64,000 nucleotides of DNA, from the NCBI GenBank assembly GCA_045130475.1, contig JBGUPU010000044.1, forward strand, positions 62,001 through 126,000, given 5' to 3'. Both the position numbers and the translations under genes were made by a program. The DNA is from CAG-791 sp045130475. Its GTDB lineage: Bacteria; Bacillota; Clostridia; Lachnospirales; Lachnospiraceae. Shown in pieces: positions 17,368 to 25,148 of this stretch; position 1 is the stretch's first letter, and each line of letters begins with the position of its first letter. The notes under the pieces were generated by a model that worked only from the letters and a program-made list of their open reading frames with translations, had not been told where the DNA came from and did no database searches.

Positions 17368-18768
17368 TCACAGCGGAATACCTGTCCCCGGTATAGGCTC
17401 ATCTTCGAGGATATCACGGATATCCTGGAAGCCCATGAGAGTGGTCACCACGATGACGCGGTCATCCACCTCGATCATGGTCTGTCCGTTGGGGATAATG
17501 ACTTGTCTGTTCCTGTAGATACAGGCAAGCAGGACATCTTTTTTGATCGGAAGGTCGATCAGCGGGACCCCTATGACGGGAGAGCCCATCTGAACAAGGA
17601 ATTCCAGCGCCTCGGCTTTGTTCTCGATAATATTGTAGAGGGTCTCCACATTGCTGCCGATGGAATTCTGCATGGCGCGTACATAGCGGACAATGTATTC
17701 CGCGGCGATATGCTGAGGGTTGAGGATACTGCCCAGATTCATATCGTCGATGATATCGTCGTAATTGATACGGTTTACTTTGGTGATCAGCTTGACATCT
17801 TTGGCCGCCGCCTTGCGGGCATACAGGGACAGGAAAATATTCTCCTCATCCATACCGGTCAGACTGACAAAAGACTCGGTCTGCCCGATCCCCTCCTCAA
17901 GGAGGACGTTCTGGTTGGCCGCGTCACCGCAGATGATATTGGCACCGGGGATCTCCTCGCTGAGCATCGCGCAGCGCTTGGGGTCTTTCTCGATGATCGT
18001 GACTGCGATACGGCTGTCCAGCAGGTTCCTGGCCAGATAATAGGCAATGGTTCCGCCGCCGATGATCATGCAGTTGGTGACCCTGCGGGTTTTGAGGCCG
18101 ACTTTCTCGACAAAGGCACGGGCACTCTTGGAGCCTGCGACAATACTGATCGTGTCCCCCGCCAGAAGGCGGAAATTACCGTCGGGAATCGTGACATCAT
18201 GATTCGCCCCGCGCTCCACGGCACAGACAAGAACATCCCCCTTCACGTTCCTGGAGATTTCCGCCAGGGTATGGCCATCGAGGGGAGATCCGGCAGGTAC
18301 GGCAAATTTGAGGAGCTCCACATGTCCGCGGGCAAATGACTCAATCTTGATCGCCGAGGGAAACTTGAGCAGACGGGAAGCTTCCATGGCTGCCGCGAAC
18401 TCGGGGTTGACTGTCAGAGAGAGGCCCAGCTCTTCCCGAATAAAGCCGATTTCACTGTTGTAGATGGGATTTCTTACACGGGCGATGGTATTGCAGCCGC
18501 CGGCTTTCTTGGCGATCAGGCAGCAGAGCAGATTCAATTCGTCCGAATCAGATGCGGCGATCATCAGATCCGCTTGTTCAACGCCGAGATCCTTCTGTAC
18601 GGAATAGCTGCCTCCGTTGCCGACAATGCCGAGAACATCGCAGCTGCTGGATACCTCGTTGACCACCTGCTGATTCTTATCCACTACGCTGACGTCGTGT
18701 CCTTCTTCACTGAGCTGTCTGGCAAGAGCAGATCCCACTTTACCGCAGCCGACCACAATGATTTTCAT
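17368..18768 (-). CDS. trkA: TrkA potassium channel regulatory subunit
   Basis: The 466-residue soluble protein has two tandem RCK units. Each has a Rossmann nucleotide site (GCGKVGSALA near 8-17 and MIIGGGTIAYYLA near 233-245) followed by a TrkA-C domain. Domain order is RCK_N, RCK_C, RCK_N, RCK_C. It binds NAD(H) or adenine nucleotides and gates TrkH on the cytoplasmic face. GGAGG lies at good distance from ATG 18768. Many Firmicutes use a single-RCK KtrA, so the double-RCK form places this with the TrkA branch. Confidence 0.95.
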   Translation of the reverse strand: MKIIVVGCGKVGSALARQLSEEGHDVSVVDKNQQVVNEVSSSCDVLGIVGNGGSYSVQKDLGVEQADLMIAASDSDELNLLCCLIAKKAGGCNTIARVRNPIYNSEIGFIREELGLSLTVNPEFAAAMEASRLLKFPSAIKIESFARGHVELLKFAVPAGSPLDGHTLAEISRNVKGDVLVCAVERGANHDVTIPDGNFRLLAGDTISIVAGSKSARAFVEKVGLKTRRVTNCMIIGGGTIAYYLARNLLDSRIAVTIIEKDPKRCAMLSEEIPGANIICGDAANQNVLLEEGIGQTESFVSLTGMDEENIFLSLYARKAAAKDVKLITKVNRINYDDIIDDMNLGSILNPQHIAAEYIVRYVRAMQNSIGSNVETLYNIIENKAEALEFLVQMGSPVIGVPLIDLPIKKDVLLACIYRNRQVIIPNGQTMIEVDDRVIVVTTLMGFQDIRDILEDEPIPGTGIPL

Positions 18769-18877
18769 AGATGTTCCTCCATGCCGCAGACAGATGCGGC
18801 AGTCCGGTTTTCCGAAAGGTGCTGTCTGTTTCAGGACTCATCCGCGAGTCCTGCGCGCCTATCCCGCAATCTGAAGC

Positions 18878-18903
18878 CGTGGGTATTGCGCGATGAAGAA
18901 TAA
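18878..18903. repeat. Dispersed 26-bp repeat, copy A
   Basis: This 26-mer matches the one at 31536-31561 at 23 of 26 positions (shared core GATGAAGAATAA or AATGAAGAATAA). Copy A lies just after the U32 gene stop on the minus strand and upstream of trkA. A more degenerate look-alike occurs near 54906-54920. The function is unknown. Confidence 0.6.
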
Positions 18904-18906
18904 TCG

Positions 18907-20235
18907 TTATCTGCTGACCCGCAGGATATCTCCGGGCGACGCCTGTACATCAAGCTGCAGGCGGATCAGCTCTCCGGGATGCGGCGCGCTCTGCACGGCT
19001 TCCCCATCCGCATTCCACATGCCCAGAACACGGGTCTGCAGATCTCTGCCGTCGGGACACATGATCTCAATCGTCTCCCCGACGGAAAACTTGTTTTTCT
19101 GATGTATGAATACAGGCCGCGGCAGCCTGCCCGCCTCTCCGGAAGTTCCCCCATTGCCGGGATCTCCGTGAAGGACCGCTCCCTCGGGGCCGTTCGTGAC
19201 ACTGTCACCGGCCTCTTCCACGATCCCCAGAAACACCGCGTCGCTGGAATAAGTATTGTCAGTGTAGACCATGGACTGTGTGTCCGGCCTTCCGAAGTAA
19301 AAGCCGGTCGTAAAGTCACGGTAGGTGCACTTGCGGATCTCCTGCCGGTACCATTCCATGCCGGCGGCATATTTTTCATCGCTCTCGAAGTAATCATCGA
19401 TCGCGCGCCTGTAGGCGCGGGTGATCGACGCAACGTAAAGCGCTGTCTTCATCCTGCCCTCGATCTTGAGGCTGTCGATGCCGGCCTGGGCAAGCTCCGG
19501 CAGATGCTCGATCATGCACAGGTCCCGGGAATTGAAAATATAGGTTCCGCGCTCATTCTCCTCAATAGGAAAATATTCGCCCGGCCTGGTCTCCTCGGCA
19601 ACGGCATACTTCCACCTGCAGGGGTGTGTACAGGCACCGCGGTTGGCATCGCGTCCTGTAAACCAGGCGGACAAAAGGCATCTTCCCGAATAGGAAATGC
19701 ACATGGCTCCGTGAATAAAAGCCTCGATCTCCAGGTCTGCCGGTGTCCGCTCGCGGATCTGCGCGATCTCGCTGAGCGAGAGCTCCCTTGCACATACAAC
19801 ACGGGCGGCGCCCATGTCATGCCAGAAACGGAAAGTGCCGTAGTTTGTGTTGTTGGCCTGTGTGGAGATGTGAATGGGGATTTCCGGACAAAACTGTTTC
19901 GCCAGGGCGAACATACCGGGATCCGCCACCAGGACGGCGTCGGGCTTCATCTGCGCAAGCTCCCCGAAATAGGCAGCCGCACGATCCAGGTCCTGGTTGT
20001 GCGCGAAGATATTGGCCGCGACATGAACATGTACGCCGTGCTCATGCGCATAGGCAATGCCTGCCCTCATATCATCGGGACTGAAATTCCTGGCCTTTGC
20101 CCGCAGGCTGAAGGCCTCTCCTCCAATATATACCGCGTCGGCGCCGAAATTTACGGCAGTGCGCAGAACCTCCAGATCCTTGGCAGGGATCAGCAGCTCC
20201 GGCTTCTCGCGGCTGGTCTTCCATCTTTTTTCCAT
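18907..20235 (-). CDS. U32-family tRNA wobble-uridine hydroxylation protein (TrhP-like)
   Basis: The 442-residue protein carries the U32 signature EAFIHGAMCISYSGRCLLS around residues 170-190 and further conserved cysteines (GACTHPCRWKY). These cysteines are thought to bind an iron-sulfur cluster. The family was named collagenase-like peptidase U32, but in E. coli and B. subtilis these proteins (TrhP, YrrN/YrrO) form 5-hydroxyuridine at tRNA position 34 using prephenate. The TrmR-like methyltransferase gene just upstream supports that role. Only one U32 gene is present, where B. subtilis has two adjacent. A 183-bp gap with a tandem duplication separates it from the methyltransferase gene. ATG 20235 lacks a clear ribosome binding site. 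Confidence 0.88.
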   Translation of the reverse strand: MEKRWKTSREKPELLIPAKDLEVLRTAVNFGADAVYIGGEAFSLRAKARNFSPDDMRAGIAYAHEHGVHVHVAANIFAHNQDLDRAAAYFGELAQMKPDAVLVADPGMFALAKQFCPEIPIHISTQANNTNYGTFRFWHDMGAARVVCARELSLSEIAQIRERTPADLEIEAFIHGAMCISYSGRCLLSAWFTGRDANRGACTHPCRWKYAVAEETRPGEYFPIEENERGTYIFNSRDLCMIEHLPELAQAGIDSLKIEGRMKTALYVASITRAYRRAIDDYFESDEKYAAGMEWYRQEIRKCTYRDFTTGFYFGRPDTQSMVYTDNTYSSDAVFLGIVEEAGDSVTNGPEGAVLHGDPGNGGTSGEAGRLPRPVFIHQKNKFSVGETIEIMCPDGRDLQTRVLGMWNADGEAVQSAPHPGELIRLQLDVQASPGDILRVSR

Positions 20236-20324
20236 ATCTATGCTCTATGCTGTCAGCTGTTTTTGTTTGTTTTCCTGTAGTCGTGCAGAATCCGTCCGTC
20301 ATTCAAGCCTGTTCCGGCGGATTT

Positions 20325-20400
20325 TCGTGCACCGGTCTGTTCATATCAGGTCCGACGGGTTCTCGTGCACCGGTCTGTTCATGTCAGGTCCGACGGGCAT
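20325..20400. repeat. Tandem duplication of a 38-bp unit
   Basis: Two adjacent 38-bp copies (20325-20362 and 20363-20400) differ only at about four positions; each contains TGCACCGGTCTGTTCAT. They lie in the gap between the methyltransferase and U32 genes and encode nothing I can support. Confidence 0.85.
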
Positions 20401-20418
20401 TTTTCCGACAGGCCTTTT

Positions 20419-21120
20419 TCACAGACTTTTTTTCAAAGAAACTGCGGCTCCGTCTCCAGTCGGCAGAAGGAGCGTCTGCAGCTGCGGCTCCTCCATCAGC
20501 GCGCGGATATAAGTTCTCATGCGCGCATGGATGGTCCGGTTGCGTCTCGTCACCGCAAAACGGGAGGAGAGGATCTCTCCCTCCTGCAGAATATTGTCCG
20601 TGATCAGAAGACCGCCGGGGCAGAGAAGGCGGACCGCATCCGGCAGAAAACGGATATACTGTCCTTTTGCCGCGTCCATGAAAACCAGGTCAAAGGAGGC
20701 GTCCTCCCTTATCCCGCGAAGCACTTCGGCGGCATCTCCTTCCAGCAGCGTGATCCCGTCTTTTCGGCCGGAACCTGTGTCCCTGCCATATCGTATAAAG
20801 TTTTCCCGCGCCTTCGCGGCGCGTTCTTGATCTTTTTCAATGGTTGTGATGCGGCACTCTGCAGGGGCGTAATGCTGCATAAAAAGGGCAGAAAAACCCA
20901 CGGCCGTTCCGATTTCAAGAATACGGGCCGGCCGGTTCATTGAGAGGAAAAAGCGGAGAAGATTCTGTGTCTGGGGCCGGATAATGGGTACCCCTGCCGA
21001 CAGAGCCTCCTGTTCCAGCCCCTGAAGATGCGCCGGTCCCGGCGGCGTCATGGCTTCTATGAACACTTCCATGCGCTCAGGATCAGGCGATGCAGACCGG
21101 TCACCCCTGTCCCCAGACAT
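20419..21120 (-). CDS. trmR: TrmR/YrrM-like tRNA 5-hydroxyuridine O-methyltransferase
   Basis: A class I SAM-dependent O-methyltransferase of 233 residues. The SAM site is ILEIGTAVGFSALFM (about 67-81), the acidic ribose-binding segment is TTIEKD, and the metal/catalytic stretch is FDLVFMDAAKGQY. B. subtilis TrmR (YrrM) methylates 5-hydroxyuridine 34 of tRNA to 5-methoxyuridine, and its gene sits between mltG (yrrL) and the U32 genes, exactly as here. ATG 21120 has AGGAAG upstream and overlaps the end of the MltG-like gene by 20 bp, implying coupled translation. Generic catechol-type O-methyltransferase is the alternative if context is ignored. Confidence 0.85.
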   Translation of the reverse strand: MSGDRGDRSASPDPERMEVFIEAMTPPGPAHLQGLEQEALSAGVPIIRPQTQNLLRFFLSMNRPARILEIGTAVGFSALFMQHYAPAECRITTIEKDQERAAKARENFIRYGRDTGSGRKDGITLLEGDAAEVLRGIREDASFDLVFMDAAKGQYIRFLPDAVRLLCPGGLLITDNILQEGEILSSRFAVTRRNRTIHARMRTYIRALMEEPQLQTLLLPTGDGAAVSLKKSL

Positions 21121-21586
21121 CTCTGTTCTCTTCCTGCGTTTCCTGTCCGCCGGTGTCTTCCGGTGTCTCGGCTGCGTCCTGTTCCTCCCCTGCGGGAACA
21201 GCGGCCGGATCGATCGAGAGCTTCTCCAGCATCTCCTCCATAGTCATATCGGATGACAGGACATATGTGCCCGGCAGAATGGAATGGCTGTATCCGCTCA
21301 GCCTCGCCTTGACAGCAAAAGCATAGCGGCTGCTGATCAGGTCCAGATCTTCCAGGATGTTCCCGACCGTCAATGCGGAAGCCGCATCAGTATCAGACAC
21401 TGTCACCATCTCGCTGTGAGCCTCTCCGGGCGCATCAAGCGGCTTCTGAACAAACAAACCGAACCCTTCTGCATAGGCCTTTCCGGCCCATACCACGATC
21501 AGGATCGCACAGATAATCGGGATTGCGTCCAGGATTATGCCCAATGTCGTCTCAAGAGCATCTGTTTTTTTGATTTTATTATCCAT
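21101..21586 (-). CDS. MltG-like membrane protein lacking the transglycosylase domain
   Basis: From ATG 21586, with GGAGG 7 bases upstream, the product has 161 residues. A membrane segment (about 18-38, IILDAIPIICAILIVVWAGKAY) is followed by a LysM-like region ending in YSHSILPGTYVLSSDMTMEEMLEKLS, the hallmark of the N-terminal part of MltG. An acidic Glu/Gln-rich tail ends the protein where the catalytic YceG domain (normally about 200 more residues, with the active-site glutamate) should begin. The position upstream of the TrmR-like gene equals that of mltG in B. subtilis. It may be a regulator of septal glycan processing or a decayed copy; no coding remnant of the missing domain follows, because the next gene overlaps. 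Confidence 0.75.
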   Translation of the reverse strand: MDNKIKKTDALETTLGIILDAIPIICAILIVVWAGKAYAEGFGLFVQKPLDAPGEAHSEMVTVSDTDAASALTVGNILEDLDLISSRYAFAVKARLSGYSHSILPGTYVLSSDMTMEEMLEKLSIDPAAVPAGEEQDAAETPEDTGGQETQEENRDVWGQG

Positions 21587-21697
21587 AGAGATTCCTCCGG
21601 AATGACTGCTGCACACCTATGCGGGCATGGCGGCTGCGATTATTGTCCCGCTTCCGCGCATCCTCCGCTTTCAGGCATGCTCTCATTCAAGATCCGC

Positions 21698-23755
21698 TCA
21701 GACCTCGAGGATCATGGGCAGAATAACGGGGCGGCGCTGGGTCTTTTTCCAGAAAAAGTCATTCAATCCGTCCTTGACCACGTTTTTGTAGCGGTTCCAG
21801 TCGGTGACTCCACTTTCAATACAACGGTAAATTGCCTCCTCGGCAACAGCTCCCGCGCCGGTCATGAGGTCATCCGCCTCCTTTATGTATACAAAGCCGC
21901 GGGAAGTGATCTCAGGCCCCGAGAGCAGCTCACAGGTCTGTGCGTCCAGGGCAAAGGCCACAATGACGATCCCGTCCTCCGCCAGGTGCTGGCGGTCACG
22001 CAGGACCACATTGCCGACGTCGCCGACACCGAGTCCGTCAACAAGGATGTTGCCGACCTGTACCTTCTCGCGGACGGCCGCGCCGTCCTCGGAGAGCTCG
22101 AGCACATCGCCGGAGCTGAGGATGAAAATATCCTCTTTCTCGTAGCCCAGCTGGCGGGCGATCTTGGCCTGCGCCTTGAGGTGGCGGAATTCCCCGTGGA
22201 CCGGGATGGCATATCTGGGCTGTACCAGATGGTAGATCAGTTTTACATCCTCCTGACAGGGGTGTCCGGAGGCGTGTACATCCTGGGTAATAACGTCGGC
22301 TCCCTTCAGCAGGAGCTTGTTGACCACGGATGTGACCGCTTTTTCATTGCCCGGAATGGGGCTGGAGGAAAAGACAACCGTATCGTTGGGGCCGATCGTC
22401 ACCTTGCGGTGCAAGCCGTCCGCCATGCGGCTGAGGGCAGCCATGCTCTCTCCCTGGCTTCCGGTGGTGATAATGACTGTCTTCTCTCCCGGATAATTCC
22501 TGAGCTGGTCAATGTCGATCAGGGTATTTTCGGGTACATTGAGAACATTGAGATTGGTCGCGGTCTCGATGATGTTGACCATGCTGCGGCCTTCCACAAC
22601 AACTTTTCTGCCGTATTTATAAGCGTGATCGATGATCTGCTGAACGCGGTCAACATTGGAGGCAAAGGTCGCAACGATAATGCGTGTGTCCGCATGGTCC
22701 CGGAAAATCTGGTCGATGTTTCTTCCCACTGCCTTCTCGGAAGGAGTATGTCCGGGATGCATCGAATTGGTGGAATCGCACATCAGCGCAAGCACGCCTT
22801 CATTGCCGAGTTCGGCAAAACGCTGAAGATCGATCGCATCGCCGTAGACCGGTGTGAAATCAACCTTGAAATCACCGGTGTGCACGATGGTGCCCGCCGG
22901 AGATTTGATGGCCAGCGCGGCAGCATCCACGATGCTGTGATTGGTCTTGATAAATTCAACGTCAAATTCACCGAGCTCCACCACGTCGCCAAAAGAGACA
23001 ACATGACGTTCGGTGACCTCGAGCAGGTTGTGCTCGCGGAGTTTATTCTCTATGATGCCCATTGTCAGGCGTGTTCCGTAGACGGGAACATTGATCTTCT
23101 TCAAAACATAAGGAAGAGCGCCGATATGGTCCTCGTGGCCGTGGGTGATGACAAAGGCCTTTACCTTGTCAATATTCTCTTCCAGATAAGTGGTGTCCGG
23201 AATGACGAGGTCAATACCGAACATGTCATCCTCCGGGAATGCAAGGCCGCAGTCCACAACCACAATGCTGTCCCCGAACTCGAACGCGGTAATATTCATA
23301 CCGATCTGCTCCAGTCCGCCGAGCGGTATGATCCTCAGGGAAGGCGCGGGCTCCCTGTTTATATTCTCATTCGCTTTTTTCAACCTGTCTCCTCTTCCGA
23401 AGATCTTTCCCCGCCTGCCCGGACCGACTGTATACCGGCCTGCTTCTCTCCCGGGTCTGCCGGTCCTGTTTTTCTGTCCTGCGGTTTTTCCCGACCTGTC
23501 CGGTCTGATCCTCTGTGCTGTAATCCCAAGTGATTGTTCCGATCCGACCTTATGATTCACAGTCTTTTGATGAACAGTCTTTTCTGCTGCTCTGCTGTCT
23601 GAACTGCCTTTCCGCGAAACCGTCTTTACTGAGCCGTCCGCTTTTCCGGCTGTTTCCTTCTTCTTTATCTCTGTCTTCTTAAAGCCCTGCTTCTTTAAAG
23701 CTTTCCTGGCTAACTCTTTTTTTGTCTGTTTTTTCTTAAAAATACTCTTCTTCAA
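21698..23755 (-). CDS. rnj: Ribonuclease J with long basic N-terminal extension
   Basis: RNase J is a metallo-beta-lactamase/beta-CASP nuclease with endo- and 5'-3' exonuclease activity in mRNA decay and rRNA processing. The core begins near residue 140 (SLRIIPLGGLEQIGMN). The zinc motif is H205-G-H207-E-D209-H210, followed by the beta-CASP domain and the C-terminal SGHPCQEDVKLIYHLVQPRYAIPVHGE segment. The roughly 135 residues before the core are very rich in Lys and Arg and probably disordered; B. subtilis RNase J1 (555 residues) lacks them. The start is TTG 23755 with a weak AAAGAG site, and there is no ATG or GTG between the upstream stop and the core that fits better. It lies in the ireB-ruvX-DUF1292 cluster. 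Confidence 0.93.
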   Translation of the reverse strand: MKKSIFKKKQTKKELARKALKKQGFKKTEIKKKETAGKADGSVKTVSRKGSSDSRAAEKTVHQKTVNHKVGSEQSLGITAQRIRPDRSGKTAGQKNRTGRPGREAGRYTVGPGRRGKIFGRGDRLKKANENINREPAPSLRIIPLGGLEQIGMNITAFEFGDSIVVVDCGLAFPEDDMFGIDLVIPDTTYLEENIDKVKAFVITHGHEDHIGALPYVLKKINVPVYGTRLTMGIIENKLREHNLLEVTERHVVSFGDVVELGEFDVEFIKTNHSIVDAAALAIKSPAGTIVHTGDFKVDFTPVYGDAIDLQRFAELGNEGVLALMCDSTNSMHPGHTPSEKAVGRNIDQIFRDHADTRIIVATFASNVDRVQQIIDHAYKYGRKVVVEGRSMVNIIETATNLNVLNVPENTLIDIDQLRNYPGEKTVIITTGSQGESMAALSRMADGLHRKVTIGPNDTVVFSSSPIPGNEKAVTSVVNKLLLKGADVITQDVHASGHPCQEDVKLIYHLVQPRYAIPVHGEFRHLKAQAKIARQLGYEKEDIFILSSGDVLELSEDGAAVREKVQVGNILVDGLGVGDVGNVVLRDRQHLAEDGIVIVAFALDAQTCELLSGPEITSRGFVYIKEADDLMTGAGAVAEEAIYRCIESGVTDWNRYKNVVKDGLNDFFWKKTQRRPVILPMILEV

Positions 23756-23824
23756 ATTCTCTTTACTAACTCTTCTCTTTCTCTTCGTAATTGCTTCTTC
23801 CGGTCCGGAATCAGACCTGCTGAA

Positions 23825-24091
23825 TCAGACCTCCACCTCGATACCGAGTTCCTCAAGGCTGTCGCGCATCAGCAGGAGGACCGCCGTCTGCTCGCGCTCC
23901 TCTTCCACGATCTCATAGGTGATCTCTGTCCCGGTCCCGGCCGGGTCCGCCCGCAGGATCAGGGCTTCGCCGTCGCCGTCCGGGCTGTCCGTAACGAGCA
24001 GATACTGTTTTCCGCCCAGCATCGCCTCGTCAAGAACATAAAAATCCACGGCATGATCTTCGCCTTCCGGCATAAACTGTACTTTTTCCAT
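23825..24091 (-). CDS. DUF1292 (YrzB-like) protein
   Basis: An 88-residue acidic protein from ATG 24091, which has AGGTG upstream; an in-frame GTG at 24124 lacks one. Features match DUF1292: MEKVQFMPEGED..., FYVLDEAMLGGKQYLLV, and a Glu-rich middle. The function is unknown, but in many Firmicutes the gene follows ruvX and ireB, as here. It is co-directional with rnj, 69 bp further on. Confidence 0.88.
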   Translation of the reverse strand: MEKVQFMPEGEDHAVDFYVLDEAMLGGKQYLLVTDSPDGDGEALILRADPAGTGTEITYEIVEEEREQTAVLLLMRDSLEELGIEVEV

Positions 24092-24163
24092 ATCTGCACC
24101 TGCTGTATCGTCTGTATTGATCACTGTATCGTCTGTATCGACCGCGGCTGCGGCGATCCTGTT

Positions 24164-24634
24164 TCAGGGTTTGTCCGCTCCCGGCCTGTGACTTGCGGCA
24201 AGACTGCCAAGCTCATCGCGGTGGTTCTCCATATATTCCCGGAGAATGATGCCCGCGGCGATCATATCCACGTATTCATGGAATTTTTCGCGGGGGATCC
24301 CCTGTTCTTTCATTATCTCATCAGCCTCAACGGTTGTGAGCCGTTCATCGGACATAACAACCGGGAGACCGGTTCTCCTCTGCAGACTTTCCTGGAATTC
24401 CAGTGTCTTTCGTGCCCGCTCTCCCTGCGAATCATCCATATTTAACGGCAGTCCCAGAACAATCAGGCCGACATCGAACTCTTCGATCAGCTCCTCAATA
24501 CGCGCAAATGTCCTGCGGAGCTTGTTCTCCCTGTCTCTGCGGATGATCTCCTTTGGCTGCGCCGTGATCATAAGTGAGTCACTGAGCGCAACACCGCAGG
24601 TCTTTCCGCCAAAGTCCAATCCCATTATTCTCAT
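24164..24634 (-). CDS. ruvX: Putative Holliday junction resolvase / pre-16S rRNA nuclease RuvX (YqgF)
   Basis: The 156-residue RNase H-fold protein has MRIMGLDFGGKTCGVALSD with the first catalytic aspartate (D7), GLPLNMDDSQGERA, and MSDERLTTVEA with the family glutamate. YqgF trims the 5' end of 16S rRNA in E. coli and has been described as a junction resolvase elsewhere. It sits between ireB and the DUF1292 gene, 45 bp after ireB. Confidence 0.93.
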   Translation of the reverse strand: MRIMGLDFGGKTCGVALSDSLMITAQPKEIIRRDRENKLRRTFARIEELIEEFDVGLIVLGLPLNMDDSQGERARKTLEFQESLQRRTGLPVVMSDERLTTVEADEIMKEQGIPREKFHEYVDMIAAGIILREYMENHRDELGSLAASHRPGADKP

Positions 24635-24679
24635 ATCTGCTTCGTCTTTTCTGTTTGCAGCTGTCCGGGTCTGTCCCGG

Positions 24680-24967
24680 TCAGTCAGACCAGTGGTTGGC
24701 CCGGATATAACTGCGCATGATCTCCTCGACGAGTTCGTCGCGCTCCACTTTCATGATCAGGCTGCGCGCACCCTTGTAGTTGGTCACATACGTCGGGTCG
24801 CCTGACATGATATATCCGACAATCTGATTGACCGGATCATATCCTTTTTCGGAAAGCGCTTCATAGACGACCGAGAGGATCTTCTGCACTCCGTTCACCT
24901 GGTCAGGCTGGATCCGGAAAAATTGTGTGCTCCCCAGATCCGTGTTCGATTTATTCTTTTCTTCCAT
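24680..24967 (-). CDS. ireB: IreB-family regulatory phosphoprotein (DUF965)
   Basis: From ATG 24967 (GAGGAG immediately upstream) the protein has 95 residues, close to the 85-90 typical of the family. An in-frame ATG at 25021 has no good site and would add an atypical tail. The family core is clear: ILSVVYEALSEKGYDPVNQIVGYIMSGDPTYVTNYKGAR and ERDELVEEIMRSYI. In Enterococcus faecalis IreB is phosphorylated by the PASTA kinase IreK and lowers cephalosporin resistance. The kinase near 60.5 kb in this window is of a different architecture. Confidence 0.93.
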   Translation of the reverse strand: MEEKNKSNTDLGSTQFFRIQPDQVNGVQKILSVVYEALSEKGYDPVNQIVGYIMSGDPTYVTNYKGARSLIMKVERDELVEEIMRSYIRANHWSD

Positions 24968-25111
24968 ATACTCCTCACTAAAGACTACATCCCGCCCAAA
25001 CTGCACTTTTTTGTCTGTCATGCCGTGCCGGCCGGGGATTTTCCCCTGTCCGCAGACACAGGCTGCCCGGACAGCCGGATTCAGGCCGAATTGTATAAAA
25101 GCCTATTCTTT

Positions 25112-25140
25112 ATCTTACCTTATTTACCCCGCTGATTCAA
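25112..25140 (-). promoter_or_regulatory. Candidate promoter of the ireB-ruvX-DUF1292 cluster
   Basis: On the minus strand TTGAAT (25135-25140), a 17-bp spacer and TAAGAT (25112-25117) lie about 145 bases upstream of ireB, just after the mtaB stop. Each hexamer matches consensus at 4 of 6 positions. Confidence 0.4.
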
Positions 25141-25148
25141 TATGTGTT

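Noticed and set aside
21284..23533. 749-codon open frame on the plus strand
   Set aside because: It is antisense to rnj, has no ribosome binding site, and its translation shows no family; it arises from codon bias of the opposite gene.
24968..25021. Longer ireB start
   Set aside because: It adds 18 atypical residues and has no ribosome binding site, whereas the inner ATG follows GAGGAG.
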